From a bacterium (GTDB taxonomy: Bacteria; Pseudomonadota; Alphaproteobacteria; SP197), in NCBI GenBank assembly GCA_028821455.1, contig JAPPGE010000068.1:20678-84677 (forward strand): a DNA stretch of 64,000 nucleotides, given 5' to 3'. The notes beneath the pieces were generated by a model that did no database searches, was not told where the DNA came from, and saw only the letters and a program-made list of their open reading frames with translations. Numbering within the stretch: the stretch's first letter is position 1; every line of letters starts with the position of its first letter. The position numbers were made by a program, and so were the translations under genes. Shown here piece by piece: positions 43,707 to 54,692 of this stretch.

Positions 43707-44282
43707 ATGGACGAGAAGGCGCTGCAGCGCAGGCGCTGCATGGAGTTGAGGAAGCGGCTTCATGCCTCTCTCGGCGATGCCGGCGAGAGAGCCTGCCGTC
43801 ACTTCCTGTCGACAATCGGGTTTCCCGCCGGCGCCGCCATATCCGCATACATCCCGGTCGGTTCGGAGCTTGATGTCCTGCCGCTCGCCAGGGCAGCCCA
43901 TGCTGGCGGACATGAGGTCGGCATGCCCGTTGTCGTGGCAAGGGACCGGCCCCTAGTCTTTCGGGCATGGACCCCGGGCGACAGACTGGAAGCCGGTGCG
44001 TGGAACATTCCGATTCCGCCCGCCGATGCGGCACCCGTGGTCCCGAGTCTCCTTCTTGTTCCGATGCTGGCGTTCGATTCGGGAGGGTATCGTCTGGGCT
44101 ATGGCGGCGGATTCTATGACCGCACGCTCCAGGAACTCAGACGCAGTGGGCGGACGGTCACCGCTGTGGGTGTGTGCTATGCCGGGCTCGAGGTCGACGC
44201 GGTGCCTCGCCAGACCCATGATGCCCGCCTCGACTGGATCGTGACCGAGGACGGCGCGTGGTCAACCGGAGAGGTGGCATGA
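43707..44282 (+). CDS. 5-formyltetrahydrofolate cyclo-ligase
   Basis: 191 aa from ATG 43707, matching the family length; the frame is open far upstream but only across the 6S RNA region. Key motifs: MELRKRLHASLGDAG near the N-terminus, AYIPVGSELDVLPL, VPMLAFDSGGYRLGYGGGFYDRTL (ATP/phosphate-binding GYGGGFYDR). It converts 5-formyl-THF to methenyl-THF using ATP (ygfA/fau). In this window, with two folate-dependent demethylases, it could also support one-carbon flow. Confidence 0.93.
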   Translation: MDEKALQRRRCMELRKRLHASLGDAGERACRHFLSTIGFPAGAAISAYIPVGSELDVLPLARAAHAGGHEVGMPVVVARDRPLVFRAWTPGDRLEAGAWNIPIPPADAAPVVPSLLLVPMLAFDSGGYRLGYGGGFYDRTLQELRRSGRTVTAVGVCYAGLEVDAVPRQTHDARLDWIVTEDGAWSTGEVA

Positions 44283-44304
44283 TTGCTCCTGGGAGAGACG
44301 AGAG

Positions 44305-46353
44305 ATGACCGACAGCACGGCGACGCGGATCGTCAGCGAGTTCCCGTGTCAGGTGAAGGAGATCGAGCATGTCTGGATTCCCATGGCCGACGGGGTACGC
44401 CTGTCGGCGCGCATCTGGATGCCCGACGATGCCGAAGACAATCCGGTGCCCGCAATTCTCGAATACATCCCTTACCGCAAGCGCGATCATACGCGCGCCT
44501 GGGACGATCCCCGCCACCACTACTGGGCCGGACACGGCTATGCCTGTGTGAGGCTCGATATTCGCGGCACTGGCGAGTCGGAGGGCCTCATCACGGATGA
44601 ATATGCCCTCCAGGAACAGGACGATGCCTTGGAAGCGATTGCCTGGATTGCCGCCCGGCCCTGGTGCAGCGGCCGTGTGGGCATGACGGGCATCTCGTGG
44701 GGCGGCTTCAACAGCCTGCAGGTGGCGGCGCGCCGGCCACCGGCGCTGAAGGCGATCATCACCCACTGTTCGACCGATGACCGCTACAGCGACGACGTGC
44801 ACTACATGGGCGGGTGTCTGCTGCTCGAGAACTTCTTCTGGGGTTCGGCCTACCTGATGCTCATGGCGCGCTCCGGTGATCCGCTGATCCAGGGGGAGCG
44901 ATGGCGGGACCAGTGGCTGGAGAGATTGGAGAACCAGGAGCCGGTTGCCGCCACTCTCTGGCTCGCCCACCAGCGGCGGGATGCCTACTGGAAGCATGGA
45001 TCGGTCTGCGAGGACTGGTCGGACATCGACTGCGCGGTCTATGCCGTGGGCGGCTGGAACGACGGTTACTCGAATGCCGTGCCACGCATGCTCGAGAATC
45101 TCGACGTTCCGGCCAGGGGACTCATCGGTCCGTGGGGCCACAAGTACCCCCAGGACGCCATTCCGGGACCCTCCATCGGGTTCCTTCAACATGGCCTGCG
45201 CTGGTGGGACCACTGGCTGAAAGACAAGGACCCGGACTTTGCAGACGAACCTCAACTGACCGTCTGGCTCGACGAATTCCAGTCGCCGGACGCCTGCCTG
45301 GCGCAGTCGAAGGGGCGCTGGGTGAGCGAGGCCGTTTGGCCTTCACCCAATTCCGCCACCCACACCCTCTTCCTCAATGCCGATGGTCTCGCCGTGGCAG
45401 CCGGTGCGCGGGAGATCATGGACCATCGATCTCCTGAGACCGTCGGTGTTACGGCTGGAAGCTGGTGTCCCTACGGGCTCGGCGGTTCCAGCCCTGACCT
45501 GCCGCTCGACCAGCGCGAGGACGATGCCGTGTCGCTCGTGTTTGACGGTGAACCCCTCGAAGAGCGCCTTGAGATCCTCGGGGCACCGGAAATCGTGCTC
45601 GAGGTTGCGGTGGATCGTCCCCAGGCGATGGTGGTGGTACGGCTCAACGACGTCGCGCCGACCGGAGAATCCATGCGCGTGACATGGGGGGTGCTCAATC
45701 TCTCGCATGCCCGAAGCCACGAGGAACCCTCGTCGATGACGCCGGGAGAATCGGTGACGGTCCGTCTCAAACTTAACGACTGCGCCCACGCCTTTGATGC
45801 CGGACACCGGATTCGTGTCGCCATTTCGACGAGTTACTTTCCCGTCGTGTGGCCGGCACCGGAAGCCTTCACCCTTTCACTCGCCGGCGGTGCCGCAAGC
45901 AGGCTGATGCTGCCGGTCCGGTCGCTCCGGGGCGACGATGATCCGCAGGTCGTCTTCGACGAACCCGAAATGGCGCCGCTTCCCGACATGACGGTCCTGG
46001 TGCCTCCCTCGTCGTCGAGGACGATCGAGCGGGATGTGGCGAGCGGTGAACAGGTGATGCATCTCGTGGAGGACGGTGGCGTCTGCCGCCTCGAGGCCAT
46101 CGACATGGAATGTGCCGACGGCACCCGGTTCGAGTACCGCATCACGAAGGGTGATCCCCTTTCGGCACGGGCTGTCTGGCGCTGGTGGAGCCGCCGCAGC
46201 CGGGGCGACTGGGATGTCGGCGTCAGGGTGCGGATGGAAGTCCGGTCGTCGGCAGACACCTGGTATGTGGTGAGTGATCTCGAGGCCTTCGAGGGGGAAC
46301 GGCGGGTGTTTGCCCATTCATGGAATCACGACGTTCCGAGGGATCATTGTTGA
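44305..46353 (+). CDS. CocE/NonD family hydrolase
   Basis: 682 aa. X-Pro dipeptidyl-peptidase-like alpha/beta hydrolase: nucleophile in GISWGGFNSLQ, acid in GGWNDGYSNAV, histidine in IGPWGHKYPQ, then the C-terminal jelly-roll domain (about 450-680) typical of CocE cocaine esterase and alpha-amino acid ester hydrolases. Length is normal. Substrate is unknown (ester or amide). ATG 44305 follows GGGAGAGACGAG. The last 10 bases overlap the convergent DUF2817 gene. Confidence 0.88.
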   Translation: MTDSTATRIVSEFPCQVKEIEHVWIPMADGVRLSARIWMPDDAEDNPVPAILEYIPYRKRDHTRAWDDPRHHYWAGHGYACVRLDIRGTGESEGLITDEYALQEQDDALEAIAWIAARPWCSGRVGMTGISWGGFNSLQVAARRPPALKAIITHCSTDDRYSDDVHYMGGCLLLENFFWGSAYLMLMARSGDPLIQGERWRDQWLERLENQEPVAATLWLAHQRRDAYWKHGSVCEDWSDIDCAVYAVGGWNDGYSNAVPRMLENLDVPARGLIGPWGHKYPQDAIPGPSIGFLQHGLRWWDHWLKDKDPDFADEPQLTVWLDEFQSPDACLAQSKGRWVSEAVWPSPNSATHTLFLNADGLAVAAGAREIMDHRSPETVGVTAGSWCPYGLGGSSPDLPLDQREDDAVSLVFDGEPLEERLEILGAPEIVLEVAVDRPQAMVVVRLNDVAPTGESMRVTWGVLNLSHARSHEEPSSMTPGESVTVRLKLNDCAHAFDAGHRIRVAISTSYFPVVWPAPEAFTLSLAGGAASRLMLPVRSLRGDDDPQVVFDEPEMAPLPDMTVLVPPSSSRTIERDVASGEQVMHLVEDGGVCRLEAIDMECADGTRFEYRITKGDPLSARAVWRWWSRRSRGDWDVGVRVRMEVRSSADTWYVVSDLEAFEGERRVFAHSWNHDVPRDHC

Positions 46354-47435
46354 GCGGCCAGTCCTGCCAGCATGGTCTTCTCGACAGCCTTTGCCCTGTC
46401 GAAGACCATCTCCTTCCAGATGCCCGTGTCGGGATAGAAACAGCGCCGGATCTCCGCCTTGATGGCGCGGCCAAGATCCGAGTCGAGGTCCCCGTGATTG
46501 TGGAGCCAGCAGTCCGCCATCAGGGATTCAAGGACCTCGTCGAGAGGTGACGTGCCGTATTCCAGGGTCGCCATGGTGAGACGGGCCTGATCGGCGGCCC
46601 CGGCGACGGCAAGGTTGTTGGTGCCGGTCAGCGGTGCGGAGACCGAACTGCCGTCGCTGGTCGATGTCACGGCGCCTTCACCGAACCAGTCAACCAGGCG
46701 CCGGTGACCGGGTTCGCCCGCCTCGTGATCGGAAATCAGTTCGCCGACGCCAAAGGGACCCAGTCCGGTGTGGTAGTCGAGCAACGCGACGTGGCGGGCG
46801 CCTGCGGCATGCCGGCGAACGATGGAGGTCAGCGTGGTAGCCGACCAGGACGGGGCCGACCCGCCGTAGAAAAGGCCCTGCGGGTGACTGTACTGACCGG
46901 CCGAAATGGCGCCCTGCAGAGCCATGTCCCCCAGGCGCTCGCGATAGCTCTCCATCACCGCACGACAACGGGCCCGCGATTCGGCCGTCCACTCATCCGG
47001 ACACAGGGCCTCTTTCAGCTCCTCGTAGCCTTCATTGGTGGCGTACGGCTGGTCATGGTCGACATGATTGCGGTTGAGATCGACGTTCTCGTGTGTCACG
47101 CGGCGCAACCAGGAAAAGCCGAAGGGGTTGATGGCGTGGATGAGGACAACAGCGACATCGTCATCCCGGCCGTTGTAGAGACCTGACAAGAGGGCGCCGG
47201 TCTGGACTCCCGAACCGCAGAAACCCTCGACGCCGTGGGTGGCCGACATGGTCATGAAGACCCGCCCGGCGTCATCGGGACCTAGGCGCGCGACGTCCGT
47301 GGCCAGAACCTCGCCATCCCGGCCAGCTCTGGGATGGAGGTGCTGGTCGACACGCGCACTACACGCATGGCAGGCATCGAGAAAGGCCTGACGGGCGTCT
47401 CGGTAGGTTGCGGAAAAGAACTGCTCAGGATGCAT
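46344..47435 (-). CDS. DUF2817 / M14-like metallopeptidase family protein
   Basis: 363 aa from ATG 47435; the frame is open far upstream, but that part is the shadow of the helicase gene. Zinc-type motifs: ATHGVEGFCG (His67, Glu70), VDLNRN, and LLDYHTGLGPFG (His222). This is the DUF2817 subgroup of the M14 carboxypeptidase clan. It may cleave or deacylate amino acid or peptide substrates. It ends inside the 3' end of the convergent CocE gene. A gap of about 60 bp separates it from the upstream helicase. Confidence 0.82.
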   Translation of the reverse strand: MHPEQFFSATYRDARQAFLDACHACSARVDQHLHPRAGRDGEVLATDVARLGPDDAGRVFMTMSATHGVEGFCGSGVQTGALLSGLYNGRDDDVAVVLIHAINPFGFSWLRRVTHENVDLNRNHVDHDQPYATNEGYEELKEALCPDEWTAESRARCRAVMESYRERLGDMALQGAISAGQYSHPQGLFYGGSAPSWSATTLTSIVRRHAAGARHVALLDYHTGLGPFGVGELISDHEAGEPGHRRLVDWFGEGAVTSTSDGSSVSAPLTGTNNLAVAGAADQARLTMATLEYGTSPLDEVLESLMADCWLHNHGDLDSDLGRAIKAEIRRCFYPDTGIWKEMVFDRAKAVEKTMLAGLAAQQ

Positions 47436-47493
47436 CGCCGGACCCGGTGCTGTTGTCACGAGGTGACACGGTAGCACCCGCCCTTGCCGGCGA

Positions 47494-50220
47494 TCACGCG
47501 TTTTCCCGCAGGTGATCCCCGACGCAGCCGATGGCCTGATCCAGCGTGAGCCGGGCGACCTCCACCCCTTCCGGAAAGGCGCTCGCCACGCGCGAGGGCA
47601 GGCGCGGATCGAGAAGCACGAAGACGCCACGGTCGTCCATGCGCCTGACGAGACGACCGTAGGCCTGACGCAATCTGAGCCGCGTGATGAGATCGTTCCA
47701 CTGCAGGTCCCCGAATGCGGCGTGTCGTGCCCTGTGCAGAAGATCGGGCCGCGGCCAGGGCACCCGGTCGAAGACGATAAGGCGCAGGGAGCGACCGGGA
47801 ACATCGACACCGTCGCGCACGGCATCGGTGCCGAGCAGACAGGAGTCCTCTTCGGCACGGAAGATGTCGACCAGGGTTCCGGTGTCCATGGCATCGACGT
47901 GTTGCGCGTAGAGAGGCAGCCCTGCCTGCTGAAGGGGAAGGGCAATCCGCTGGTGGACGCGTCTGAGGCGTCTGATGGCCGTGAAAATTCCAAGGCTGCC
48001 TCCCCCGGCAGCCGTGAAGAGATCGCGAAAGGCGATACTGACCCGCACCTCATCCTGGCGCGGCACGTCCGTGACCACGATGACCCGGGTGAGGTCCGGG
48101 TAGACAAAGGGGGAAGAGATGGCTGAACAGGCCGGTGGATCGGCAAGGTGGCGCAGACCGGTCCGCAGGCCGGCGGTGAGCCAGGAACCGTCGCCCGTCT
48201 GCTGGTGGTCACGCGCATCGCGCAGTGTCGCCGAGGTGATGACGACACCATGAGCCTTCGAAACGACATTCTCGGCGAAGGGCTTGCCCGGATCGATCCA
48301 GTGACGGTGCATGCCCGTGTCGAACTCACGTCCGTCAATACGGCTGATCGACAGGAAGTCGTGGTACTCCTCCGGAGTTTCGGCACCCAGTGTCTCCAGC
48401 ATGTGCCGCCACTCGGCAACGACGTCGACGCCGCGCAGGCGGATACCACGCATCGTCGCTTCCATGCGCTGTTGCGTATGTTCCTCGAGGTGTTCCTTCT
48501 GGCGGATCAATTCCTCGCCCAGGTGCGCGATGAGATCAGACAGGGGCCGCTCCAGAGCGCCCAGCGCTTCGTGGAGAGCGACGGCCGCTGCCAGGAGCGG
48601 CTCCGGAGGGCCATCGGCCAGGCATTCCAGACTGTAGCTGCCCTGGGTATCGCCGGTCCGGTCCAACACCTGACGGCGCACCAGGAAGAAGAAGGCTTCT
48701 GCCTTTCCCGCCGGAGCACCGGCGGTGAACCGGTCCAGCCAGCCCGGGGCCGGCAGGACAGTGGCCGTGCGGGCGATGTCGGCGACGAGGGCACGGCCCT
48801 CGTCACCGATGAGGTCCCGCACCCTTTGCATGAGGCCGCGTGCCCGCGACTGGCGGCTCCCCGCACCGAGCAGCCAACGGCGCAGGTCCTCCGCTTCGCG
48901 GCAGGTGAGCTCGGTGGCGAACACCCTGTCGGCAGCATCAAAGAGATGATGCCCCTCATCGAAGATGTAGCGCGTCGGGGCATGGGGATCGCCTTCGCCG
49001 CTGTGCCAGGCCTGCAGCAGACTGAGCGCGTGGTTGGAAACGACAAGGTCCGCATGATGCGCCCGGCGCACGGACCCTTCGATAAAGCACTTCCGGAAGT
49101 GATCGCAGGCGCTGTAGATGCACTCGCCGCGGCGGTCCGCGAGATCCATGGTTTGTCGGTAGCCGAGCAGTTCGAGAAGCCAGCCGGGCAGGGAACCACC
49201 CTGCATGTCGCCGTCGGAGGTGGTCTGGATCCAGCGTCCGATGAGACCGAGCCGAACCGTGTCCCCGACCGAACCGCCACGGCGATTGACCGCGTCGGCG
49301 AAGTTGAGCAGGCACAGGTAGTTCTCGCGGCCCTTGCGCACCACGACACGCCGCCGCCTGGCCTCACTCTCGGGAATGAGCCGGTCGAGTTCCTGATTGA
49401 TCTGGCGCTGCAGGTTCCTGGTGTAGGTGCTGATCCACACGGTGCCGCGGTTCTTTTCCGCCCATAGGCTGGCCGGTGCGATGTATCCAAGGGTCTTGCC
49501 CACCCCCGTGCCGGCCTCTGCCAGCACGGCGGCGACCGCACCAGGTTCCCGCCGGGGGGCGAAGCCGGGGATCAGGGATTGTGCATATCGGACCTGTTCC
49601 GACCGGTCCTCGGCATCCTCACCGAGAAGGGACACCAACCGCGATGCCACGTCATCCTGGCCGATGATGTCGGTGCGTGGTGGTGGGCGCGGTTCCCTGT
49701 CCGACCATTCCTGGAGAGTGGACCAGACGTCAAGGCTGCCTTGCGCGTCCGGCGCCAGGTCCAGCGCAGCAGCGACATCGGCTGCCCAGGGCCAGGCGCT
49801 GTCGACCATAGCGGCCGCAATTGCAGCGGCCTCGTCCCTTTGCGCGCGATCGAACGCCGCCAGTTCGTCGAGCAGGAGGGCGGCACACCTCCGCAGCGCC
49901 ATCGCCTGATCGGCCATGTCGCGGGGCAGGCCGCCGCCAAGTGCGCGGGCGACGCCGAAGGGCGTGGGAACGGCAAAAGATCCCGGGCGTACGAATGCGA
50001 GGATTTCCAGGATATCAAAGGCCGGCAGGTGGCGGGTTCCGGTGCGCCCACCGGTGGCCACGGCATGGCACAGGAGGGGCACGGCCCCGCGTTTCCACCT
50101 CTGACCGGCTTCTTCGCGGTCGATTTCCTCGATCACACCGTCAGCGGTCAGCCAGACGGCACTGGCAGCGCCCGCCACAAGCGTCGGAGCGTCGGCCCAG
50201 GTCATGGCGTGATCAGTCAC
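47494..50220 (-). CDS. ATP-dependent DNA helicase, DinG/XPD-like
   Basis: 908 aa superfamily 2 helicase. An N-terminal segment (1-220) contains the alphaproteobacterial [20 protein letters not shown] signature. Walker A is [10 protein letters not shown] (235-244) and the DEAH-like box is FDEGHHLFD. Cysteines at CLLNFADAV and [12 protein letters not shown] can form the XPD/DinG iron-sulfur cluster. The C-terminal helicase motifs end with [11 protein letters not shown]. It likely unwinds structured DNA or R-loops in repair. The start (GTG 50220) overlaps the lysS stop by 8 bp; an ATG lies at 50205. Confidence 0.9.
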   Translation of the reverse strand: MTDHAMTWADAPTLVAGAASAVWLTADGVIEEIDREEAGQRWKRGAVPLLCHAVATGGRTGTRHLPAFDILEILAFVRPGSFAVPTPFGVARALGGGLPRDMADQAMALRRCAALLLDELAAFDRAQRDEAAAIAAAMVDSAWPWAADVAAALDLAPDAQGSLDVWSTLQEWSDREPRPPPRTDIIGQDDVASRLVSLLGEDAEDRSEQVRYAQSLIPGFAPRREPGAVAAVLAEAGTGVGKTLGYIAPASLWAEKNRGTVWISTYTRNLQRQINQELDRLIPESEARRRRVVVRKGRENYLCLLNFADAVNRRGGSVGDTVRLGLIGRWIQTTSDGDMQGGSLPGWLLELLGYRQTMDLADRRGECIYSACDHFRKCFIEGSVRRAHHADLVVSNHALSLLQAWHSGEGDPHAPTRYIFDEGHHLFDAADRVFATELTCREAEDLRRWLLGAGSRQSRARGLMQRVRDLIGDEGRALVADIARTATVLPAPGWLDRFTAGAPAGKAEAFFFLVRRQVLDRTGDTQGSYSLECLADGPPEPLLAAAVALHEALGALERPLSDLIAHLGEELIRQKEHLEEHTQQRMEATMRGIRLRGVDVVAEWRHMLETLGAETPEEYHDFLSISRIDGREFDTGMHRHWIDPGKPFAENVVSKAHGVVITSATLRDARDHQQTGDGSWLTAGLRTGLRHLADPPACSAISSPFVYPDLTRVIVVTDVPRQDEVRVSIAFRDLFTAAGGGSLGIFTAIRRLRRVHQRIALPLQQAGLPLYAQHVDAMDTGTLVDIFRAEEDSCLLGTDAVRDGVDVPGRSLRLIVFDRVPWPRPDLLHRARHAAFGDLQWNDLITRLRLRQAYGRLVRRMDDRGVFVLLDPRLPSRVASAFPEGVEVARLTLDQAIGCVGDHLRENA

Positions 50221-51790
50221 ATGCGAGCTTGCCGCGGATGAGGGCGAGCGTTTCGCTGCGTCCGTAGAGGGCCATGAAACTGCCGAAACGCGGCCCGGAG
50301 GGCTGGCCTAGGAGAACCTCGTAGAGGGTTGCGAACCAGGTTCGCAGCGGCTCGAATCCGTGGTCCCGTCCAGTGGCATAGGTCTCGCTCTGGAAATCCT
50401 CGCCAGTTGCCGTATCCGGGAGTGTCTCCAGGCGGCCGGCCAGGTCGGCGAGAGCGCTCCGCTCCTTCTCGTCGGGAATGCGGTAGTGCTTCTCCTTCCT
50501 CACCACGTCCCGGTAGTAGTGGACGGCGAGGCGCGCCAGGCGATCGAGCAGGGGGTGGGTCTCAGGAGAGGTTCCGGGAAGATAGCGGCTGATGAAGCCC
50601 CACAGGATGGCCTCGTCGGCGGCATTGCAGACACTGGCGAGGTTGAGAAGCATGGCATAGGAGAGAGGCTGTTCCTCGTCCGGCGGATCACCGGCGTGGA
50701 TGTGCCATACCGGGTTGGCAAGGCGCTGATCATGGTCCTGCCGGTGATAGAGTTCGAGGTGGCGCGCATGATCGTCGACGTGACGCGGAATGACGTCGAA
50801 GTAGAGTCGCTTCGCCGTGCGCGGCTTGGTGTACATGAACAGCGCAAGACTTTCCGGAGTGCCGTAGCGCAGCCACTCATCGATGGTGAGGCCATTGCCG
50901 CGGGACTTCGAGATCTTCTCGCCGTTCTGGTCGAGGAAGAGTTCGTAGTTGAAACCTTCCGGCGGCGTGCCGCCCAGGGCCCGGCAAATGCGCCCGGAGA
51001 TGGTCACCGAATCAATCAGGTCCTTGCCGGCCATTTCGTAGTCGACGTCCAGGGCATGCCAGCGCATGCCCCAGTCCGGCTTCCAGTTGAGCTTGCAGTG
51101 CCCTCCCGTGATCGGAACCTCCGCCCTGGTCCCGTCCTCGTCCTCGAAGACGATCGTTCCCTTTCCGGGATGGCGTTCGAGGAGTGGCACGTAGAGGACC
51201 CGGCCGCTGACGGGAGAGATCGGCAGAAAGGGCGAATAGGTCCTGCGGCGTTCCTCCCTCAGGGTCGGCAACATGATCTCCATGATGGCGTCGAACCGAT
51301 CGAGGACGCGCAGGAGGGCGTCGTCGAAGGCGCCGGAACGGTACATTTCGGAGGAACTCACGAACTCGTAGTCGAAACCGAAGCGGTCCAGAAAGGACCT
51401 CAGCATCGCGTTGTTGTGGTCCCCGAAGCTCGCATGATCGCTGTCGAAGGGATTGGGAATCCTCGTCAGCGGATGGCCGATATGACGCGCCATCATCTCC
51501 TTTCCCGGGACATTGTCCGGTACCTTGCGCAAACCGTCCATGTCGTCGGAATAGGCGACCAGGCGGGTCGGCACGTCGGACATCTGCGAAAAGGCATGGC
51601 GGACCATGTTCGTGCGGACGACCTCGCCGAACGTGCCGATATGGGGCAGGCCCGACGGCCCGTAGCCCGTCTCGAACAGCACATGGCCCTTCTGCGGGGT
51701 GCGGCCCCCCAACCGTCTCAGGAGTTTCCGCGCCTCCTCGAATGGCCAGGCCCTGATGGCGCGGGCCCGTTCTTCAGACAGCTCCACCAA
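50213..51790 (-). CDS. lysS: Class I lysyl-tRNA synthetase
   Basis: 525 aa class I enzyme: HIGT (50-53) in [15 protein letters not shown] and the KMSKS loop as KISKSRGNG (292-300). The archaeal-type LysRS-I replaces the class II enzyme in many Alphaproteobacteria. The start is a TTG (51790) seven bases after GAGGAGG, or the next codon GTG. It ends eight bases inside the helicase gene, so the two are likely co-transcribed. Confidence 0.94.
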   Translation of the reverse strand: MVELSEERARAIRAWPFEEARKLLRRLGGRTPQKGHVLFETGYGPSGLPHIGTFGEVVRTNMVRHAFSQMSDVPTRLVAYSDDMDGLRKVPDNVPGKEMMARHIGHPLTRIPNPFDSDHASFGDHNNAMLRSFLDRFGFDYEFVSSSEMYRSGAFDDALLRVLDRFDAIMEIMLPTLREERRRTYSPFLPISPVSGRVLYVPLLERHPGKGTIVFEDEDGTRAEVPITGGHCKLNWKPDWGMRWHALDVDYEMAGKDLIDSVTISGRICRALGGTPPEGFNYELFLDQNGEKISKSRGNGLTIDEWLRYGTPESLALFMYTKPRTAKRLYFDVIPRHVDDHARHLELYHRQDHDQRLANPVWHIHAGDPPDEEQPLSYAMLLNLASVCNAADEAILWGFISRYLPGTSPETHPLLDRLARLAVHYYRDVVRKEKHYRIPDEKERSALADLAGRLETLPDTATGEDFQSETYATGRDHGFEPLRTWFATLYEVLLGQPSGPRFGSFMALYGRSETLALIRGKLACD

Positions 51791-52022
51791 CAGGGGGCCT
51801 CCTCGAAATGTGTCCGGAAACCTATGTCCCTATGCCACCGTTCGCAAGGCGGACACCATGGCGCCGAGCGGTCATCGTTCGTCACGTTCGCAGGCGCAAG
51901 TCCACGCCTGCCTGCCACCCCTCGGAACAGGCGAAGCGGTGCGGCAGCCGCGCCGATCGATCCACCAGCGCATGACAGTCGACGAGCCGCTGGAACGAAC
52001 CTGCCCCACGCGGCCCGCACCA

Positions 52023-52547
52023 TCAGTTGGAGGCGGGCTCCGGCGAGTCGGCAGGCAGGCGGTGCCAGTCGGAAAACGGGATGTCGCGGCCGGGAAAGGC
52101 CGATGATCGGAAGGGCCATGTGGAGGTGATCCAGCGGCGTACCGTGGCGTAGAGCTCATCATCGAGGCCGCTGGCGAGCTCGTCGGCGCGGACCCACATC
52201 GTCACCTTCGCGTCGTGGTCCCGCTTGAGTGTCGGCATGATGTAGACGCAGCCCAGGCAGCGGCTCTCGTCGGGAGCCATCACCGTATAGGCAAAGGACA
52301 CGCGCAGGGTGAATTCCCTCTGGTGCCAGCCGAGATCGACGAGGTCATCTTCCAGCGTCAGGCCGGCGGGCCAGTCGCTGCCGCTCTCCCGGGAGTAGGT
52401 GGTGCGCAGGTGATCGACGCTCGACATGACGGCGTCGTAATCCCTGACGAGATCGTTCACCGTCAGCATGCGCAAGCGAAAGCGGGGATGTTCGAGCGTG
52501 GCCGGAACGTTGAAGTCGTCCGGTACGAGACGCGGTCGGTCATGCAT
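52023..52547 (-). CDS. GNAT-fold N-acetyltransferase-like protein
   Basis: 174 aa. The sequence order fits a GNAT fold: a pocket LRMLTVNDLVRDYDAVM, the strand FTLRVSFAYTVMAPDESRCLGCVYIMP, then KVTMWVRADELASGLDDELYATVRRWI. The acetyl-CoA-binding loop is not of the classic Q/RxxGxG/A form, so activity is uncertain. It stands alone on the minus strand, ending 15 bases before the YcaQ-like gene. Confidence 0.65.
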   Translation of the reverse strand: MHDRPRLVPDDFNVPATLEHPRFRLRMLTVNDLVRDYDAVMSSVDHLRTTYSRESGSDWPAGLTLEDDLVDLGWHQREFTLRVSFAYTVMAPDESRCLGCVYIMPTLKRDHDAKVTMWVRADELASGLDDELYATVRRWITSTWPFRSSAFPGRDIPFSDWHRLPADSPEPASN

Positions 52548-52562
52548 GGTTCGTTGACCTCT

Positions 52563-53753
52563 TCACGGGTGACGCAGGGACGTGGCGCCGAGAAAGCGGC
52601 AAAGGCGCGCCAGCGCGGTGGCGAGCGCCTCAGCCCGCCCTTTGCCCTCGATGACTCCGGGCTCCCACCACAGGCCCTCGACCGCCAGTTCACCGGTCGA
52701 CCGATGAAGTTTCATCGAGGCGCGTCCGGTCAGGCGATCGCCCTCGAGGATCGGCAGCACGTAGTAGCCATAGCGTCGCCGCGCCCTGGGAACGAAGGCT
52801 TCGAAGCGATAGTCGAAGCCGAACAGGCGCAGGGCGCGGCGCCGGTCGCGTAGCACCGGATCGAACGGGCTCAGGAACCGCATTGTCGAAGGAGGGGGGG
52901 CGAGCTGGGCGAGGGTATCCTCGATATGCGTCCAGGCGAGGGATCCCTTCGGAGCGCCGTTGCCGTATCCCTGGACCTCGATCGTCATCAGACGGTGGCG
53001 GTTGGCGGCAGCCCACTGCCTGACATCGTCCGGGGTCACGGCATCCCAGAAGGCGGCGATCTCTCCCGGCGTTGCGGTGCCCAGGCGATCCAGCGCCGAT
53101 GAACAGGCCCACTCGAGATGCTCTCCGGGCGACGCCTCCCGGTTGAGGACATCTCCGGGTATCACCCGCTCGGTGAGGTCGTACACCTTCTGGAAGTTCT
53201 CGCGGCGCACCACCTGGATGGTTCCCTTCCACCACAGGTATTCCAGAGCCGCCTTGGCCGGCTTCCAGCCCCACCAGGGTTCATTCTGTCCGCCCGTCTC
53301 ATCGGTGAGTTCCCGTGACATTGTCGGTCCGTGCGTGGTGACCCGGTCGAGCACCCGTGCAATGACATGGGCAGGATCGTCACCGATGCGGTCCCGGAAC
53401 CAGGCGCTGTTCTCGAGATTCGCCGCCATGCGGGCAAACCGCGGTTTCCAGTGGGCATACCATGCGAGGGGAATGGCGCTGGCATCGTGGGTCCAGTGCT
53501 CGAAGAGACTGCGCTCGCCTTCCAGAAGCGCCGCCAGATCCTCCCTGCGATAGGTCCGGTTGCGCGAATGGAGCGTGAGGTGGTGGGCCCGCTCGACGGT
53601 GGAGATGCTGTCGAGCTGCACGAATCCCATGCGCTGGATCAGCGACAACAGTCCCGATCGGCCAAGACGTCGTCCGGGCGGTTCGCCAAGTCCCTGGAGT
53701 TGCAGAAGCAGACGACGCGCGGTCCGGGCATCAAGTGTGAGGCGGGCAGGCAT
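52563..53753 (-). CDS. YcaQ-like winged-helix (HTH_42) DNA glycosylase family protein
   Basis: 396 aa from ATG 53753; the frame runs on to 54422 but only as a shadow of the peroxidase gene. Family hallmarks: LGRSGLLSLIQRMGFVQLDSISTVERAHHLTLHSRN near the N-terminus, WTHDASAIPLAWY, WWGWKPAKAALEYLWWKG (winged helix) and FLSPFDPVLRDRRR. Relatives include E. coli YcaQ, which unhooks DNA interstrand cross-links, and Streptomyces AlkZ. The catalytic QxQ motif is not obvious, so its activity may differ. Confidence 0.84.
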   Translation of the reverse strand: MPARLTLDARTARRLLLQLQGLGEPPGRRLGRSGLLSLIQRMGFVQLDSISTVERAHHLTLHSRNRTYRREDLAALLEGERSLFEHWTHDASAIPLAWYAHWKPRFARMAANLENSAWFRDRIGDDPAHVIARVLDRVTTHGPTMSRELTDETGGQNEPWWGWKPAKAALEYLWWKGTIQVVRRENFQKVYDLTERVIPGDVLNREASPGEHLEWACSSALDRLGTATPGEIAAFWDAVTPDDVRQWAAANRHRLMTIEVQGYGNGAPKGSLAWTHIEDTLAQLAPPPSTMRFLSPFDPVLRDRRRALRLFGFDYRFEAFVPRARRRYGYYVLPILEGDRLTGRASMKLHRSTGELAVEGLWWEPGVIEGKGRAEALATALARLCRFLGATSLRHP

Positions 53754-53825
53754 GTCCGCATCATAGCGGGACGCGCTGTCACGGCATGTCTTGATTTTGC
53801 GATCCACCCGGATAGGTTCGCGGCC

Positions 53826-54692
53826 ATGTCCAGTCCGCAGCCCGGGATCCTCGACGGCATCCCGTCCCATGCCCGATTTCTGGAGTTCCACCGGCGCCCC
53901 GGGGACGTGCCGGTGGCCGCGGTGCTGCGTGATCTCGCCGGCATCAGCGTGGACCTTGGCGCGGTGATCGGCCTTGGTCCAGGCCTGCTTGCTGGCCTCG
54001 GCGCCGCCATCCGGGGACACAGGTCCTTTCCGGCAATCACCGGTCCCGGCTGCGAGGTGCCGTCGACGCAGGCGGACCTGTGGGCATGGGTGAGAGGCGA
54101 GGATCCCGGCGAGATTCTTCTGAATGCCCGCGCCATCGAACGCGAGGTGGCCGATGCATTCGGAATCGAGCGCATGATCGACGGTTTCCGTTTTCGGGAT
54201 GGCCGTGATCTCACCGGCTACGAGGATGGCACCGAGAACCCCGAGGGAGATGCCGCCCTTGCCGCTGCCTGCGGTGCCCGAGGCGAGAGCTTCGTTGCGG
54301 TGCAGCAGTGGATGCACGATCTCGACCTCTTTGCATCCCATTCGCCTGACGTTCGGGATCGGATCATCGGCCGGCGCCTCGAGGACAACGAAGAACTTGC
54401 CGATGCTCCCCCCGCCGCCCATGTTTCCCGCACGGCGCAGGAGAGTTTCGAGCCTGAAGCCTTCCTGTTGCGCCGTTCGATGCCGTGGGCCGACCTCACG
54501 GGGGAGGGGCTGATGTTCGTGTCGTTCACCGCTACCGTCGATCCTTTCGTTGTCCAGATGCGGCGCATGGCGGGTCTCGATGACGGTGTCGTCGATGCCC
54601 TCTTCGGATTCACGCGTCCGGTGACCGGGAGCCTGTTCTGGTGCCCGCCCGTGCGAGACGGCTGTCTCGACCTGCCGAGGTTTGGCCCATGA
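53826..54692 (+). CDS. DyP-type peroxidase (YfeX-like)
   Basis: 288 aa from ATG 53826. Ferredoxin-like fold of dye-decolorising peroxidases with the GxxDG motif as GYEDGTENP, a distal acidic residue, SFVAVQQWMHDLDLFASHSPD, and a heme-proximal His region (AHVSRTAQ). Heme protein, no signal peptide, so cytosolic. It is divergent from the YcaQ-like gene (72 bp apart). Its stop overlaps the mtnP ATG (ATGA), an unusual coupling with purine salvage. Confidence 0.88.
   Translation: MSSPQPGILDGIPSHARFLEFHRRPGDVPVAAVLRDLAGISVDLGAVIGLGPGLLAGLGAAIRGHRSFPAITGPGCEVPSTQADLWAWVRGEDPGEILLNARAIEREVADAFGIERMIDGFRFRDGRDLTGYEDGTENPEGDAALAAACGARGESFVAVQQWMHDLDLFASHSPDVRDRIIGRRLEDNEELADAPPAAHVSRTAQESFEPEAFLLRRSMPWADLTGEGLMFVSFTATVDPFVVQMRRMAGLDDGVVDALFGFTRPVTGSLFWCPPVRDGCLDLPRFGP

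Noticed and set aside
53331..53825. Long N-terminal extension of the DyP peroxidase
   Set aside because: It is antisense to the YcaQ-like gene and has no family similarity.
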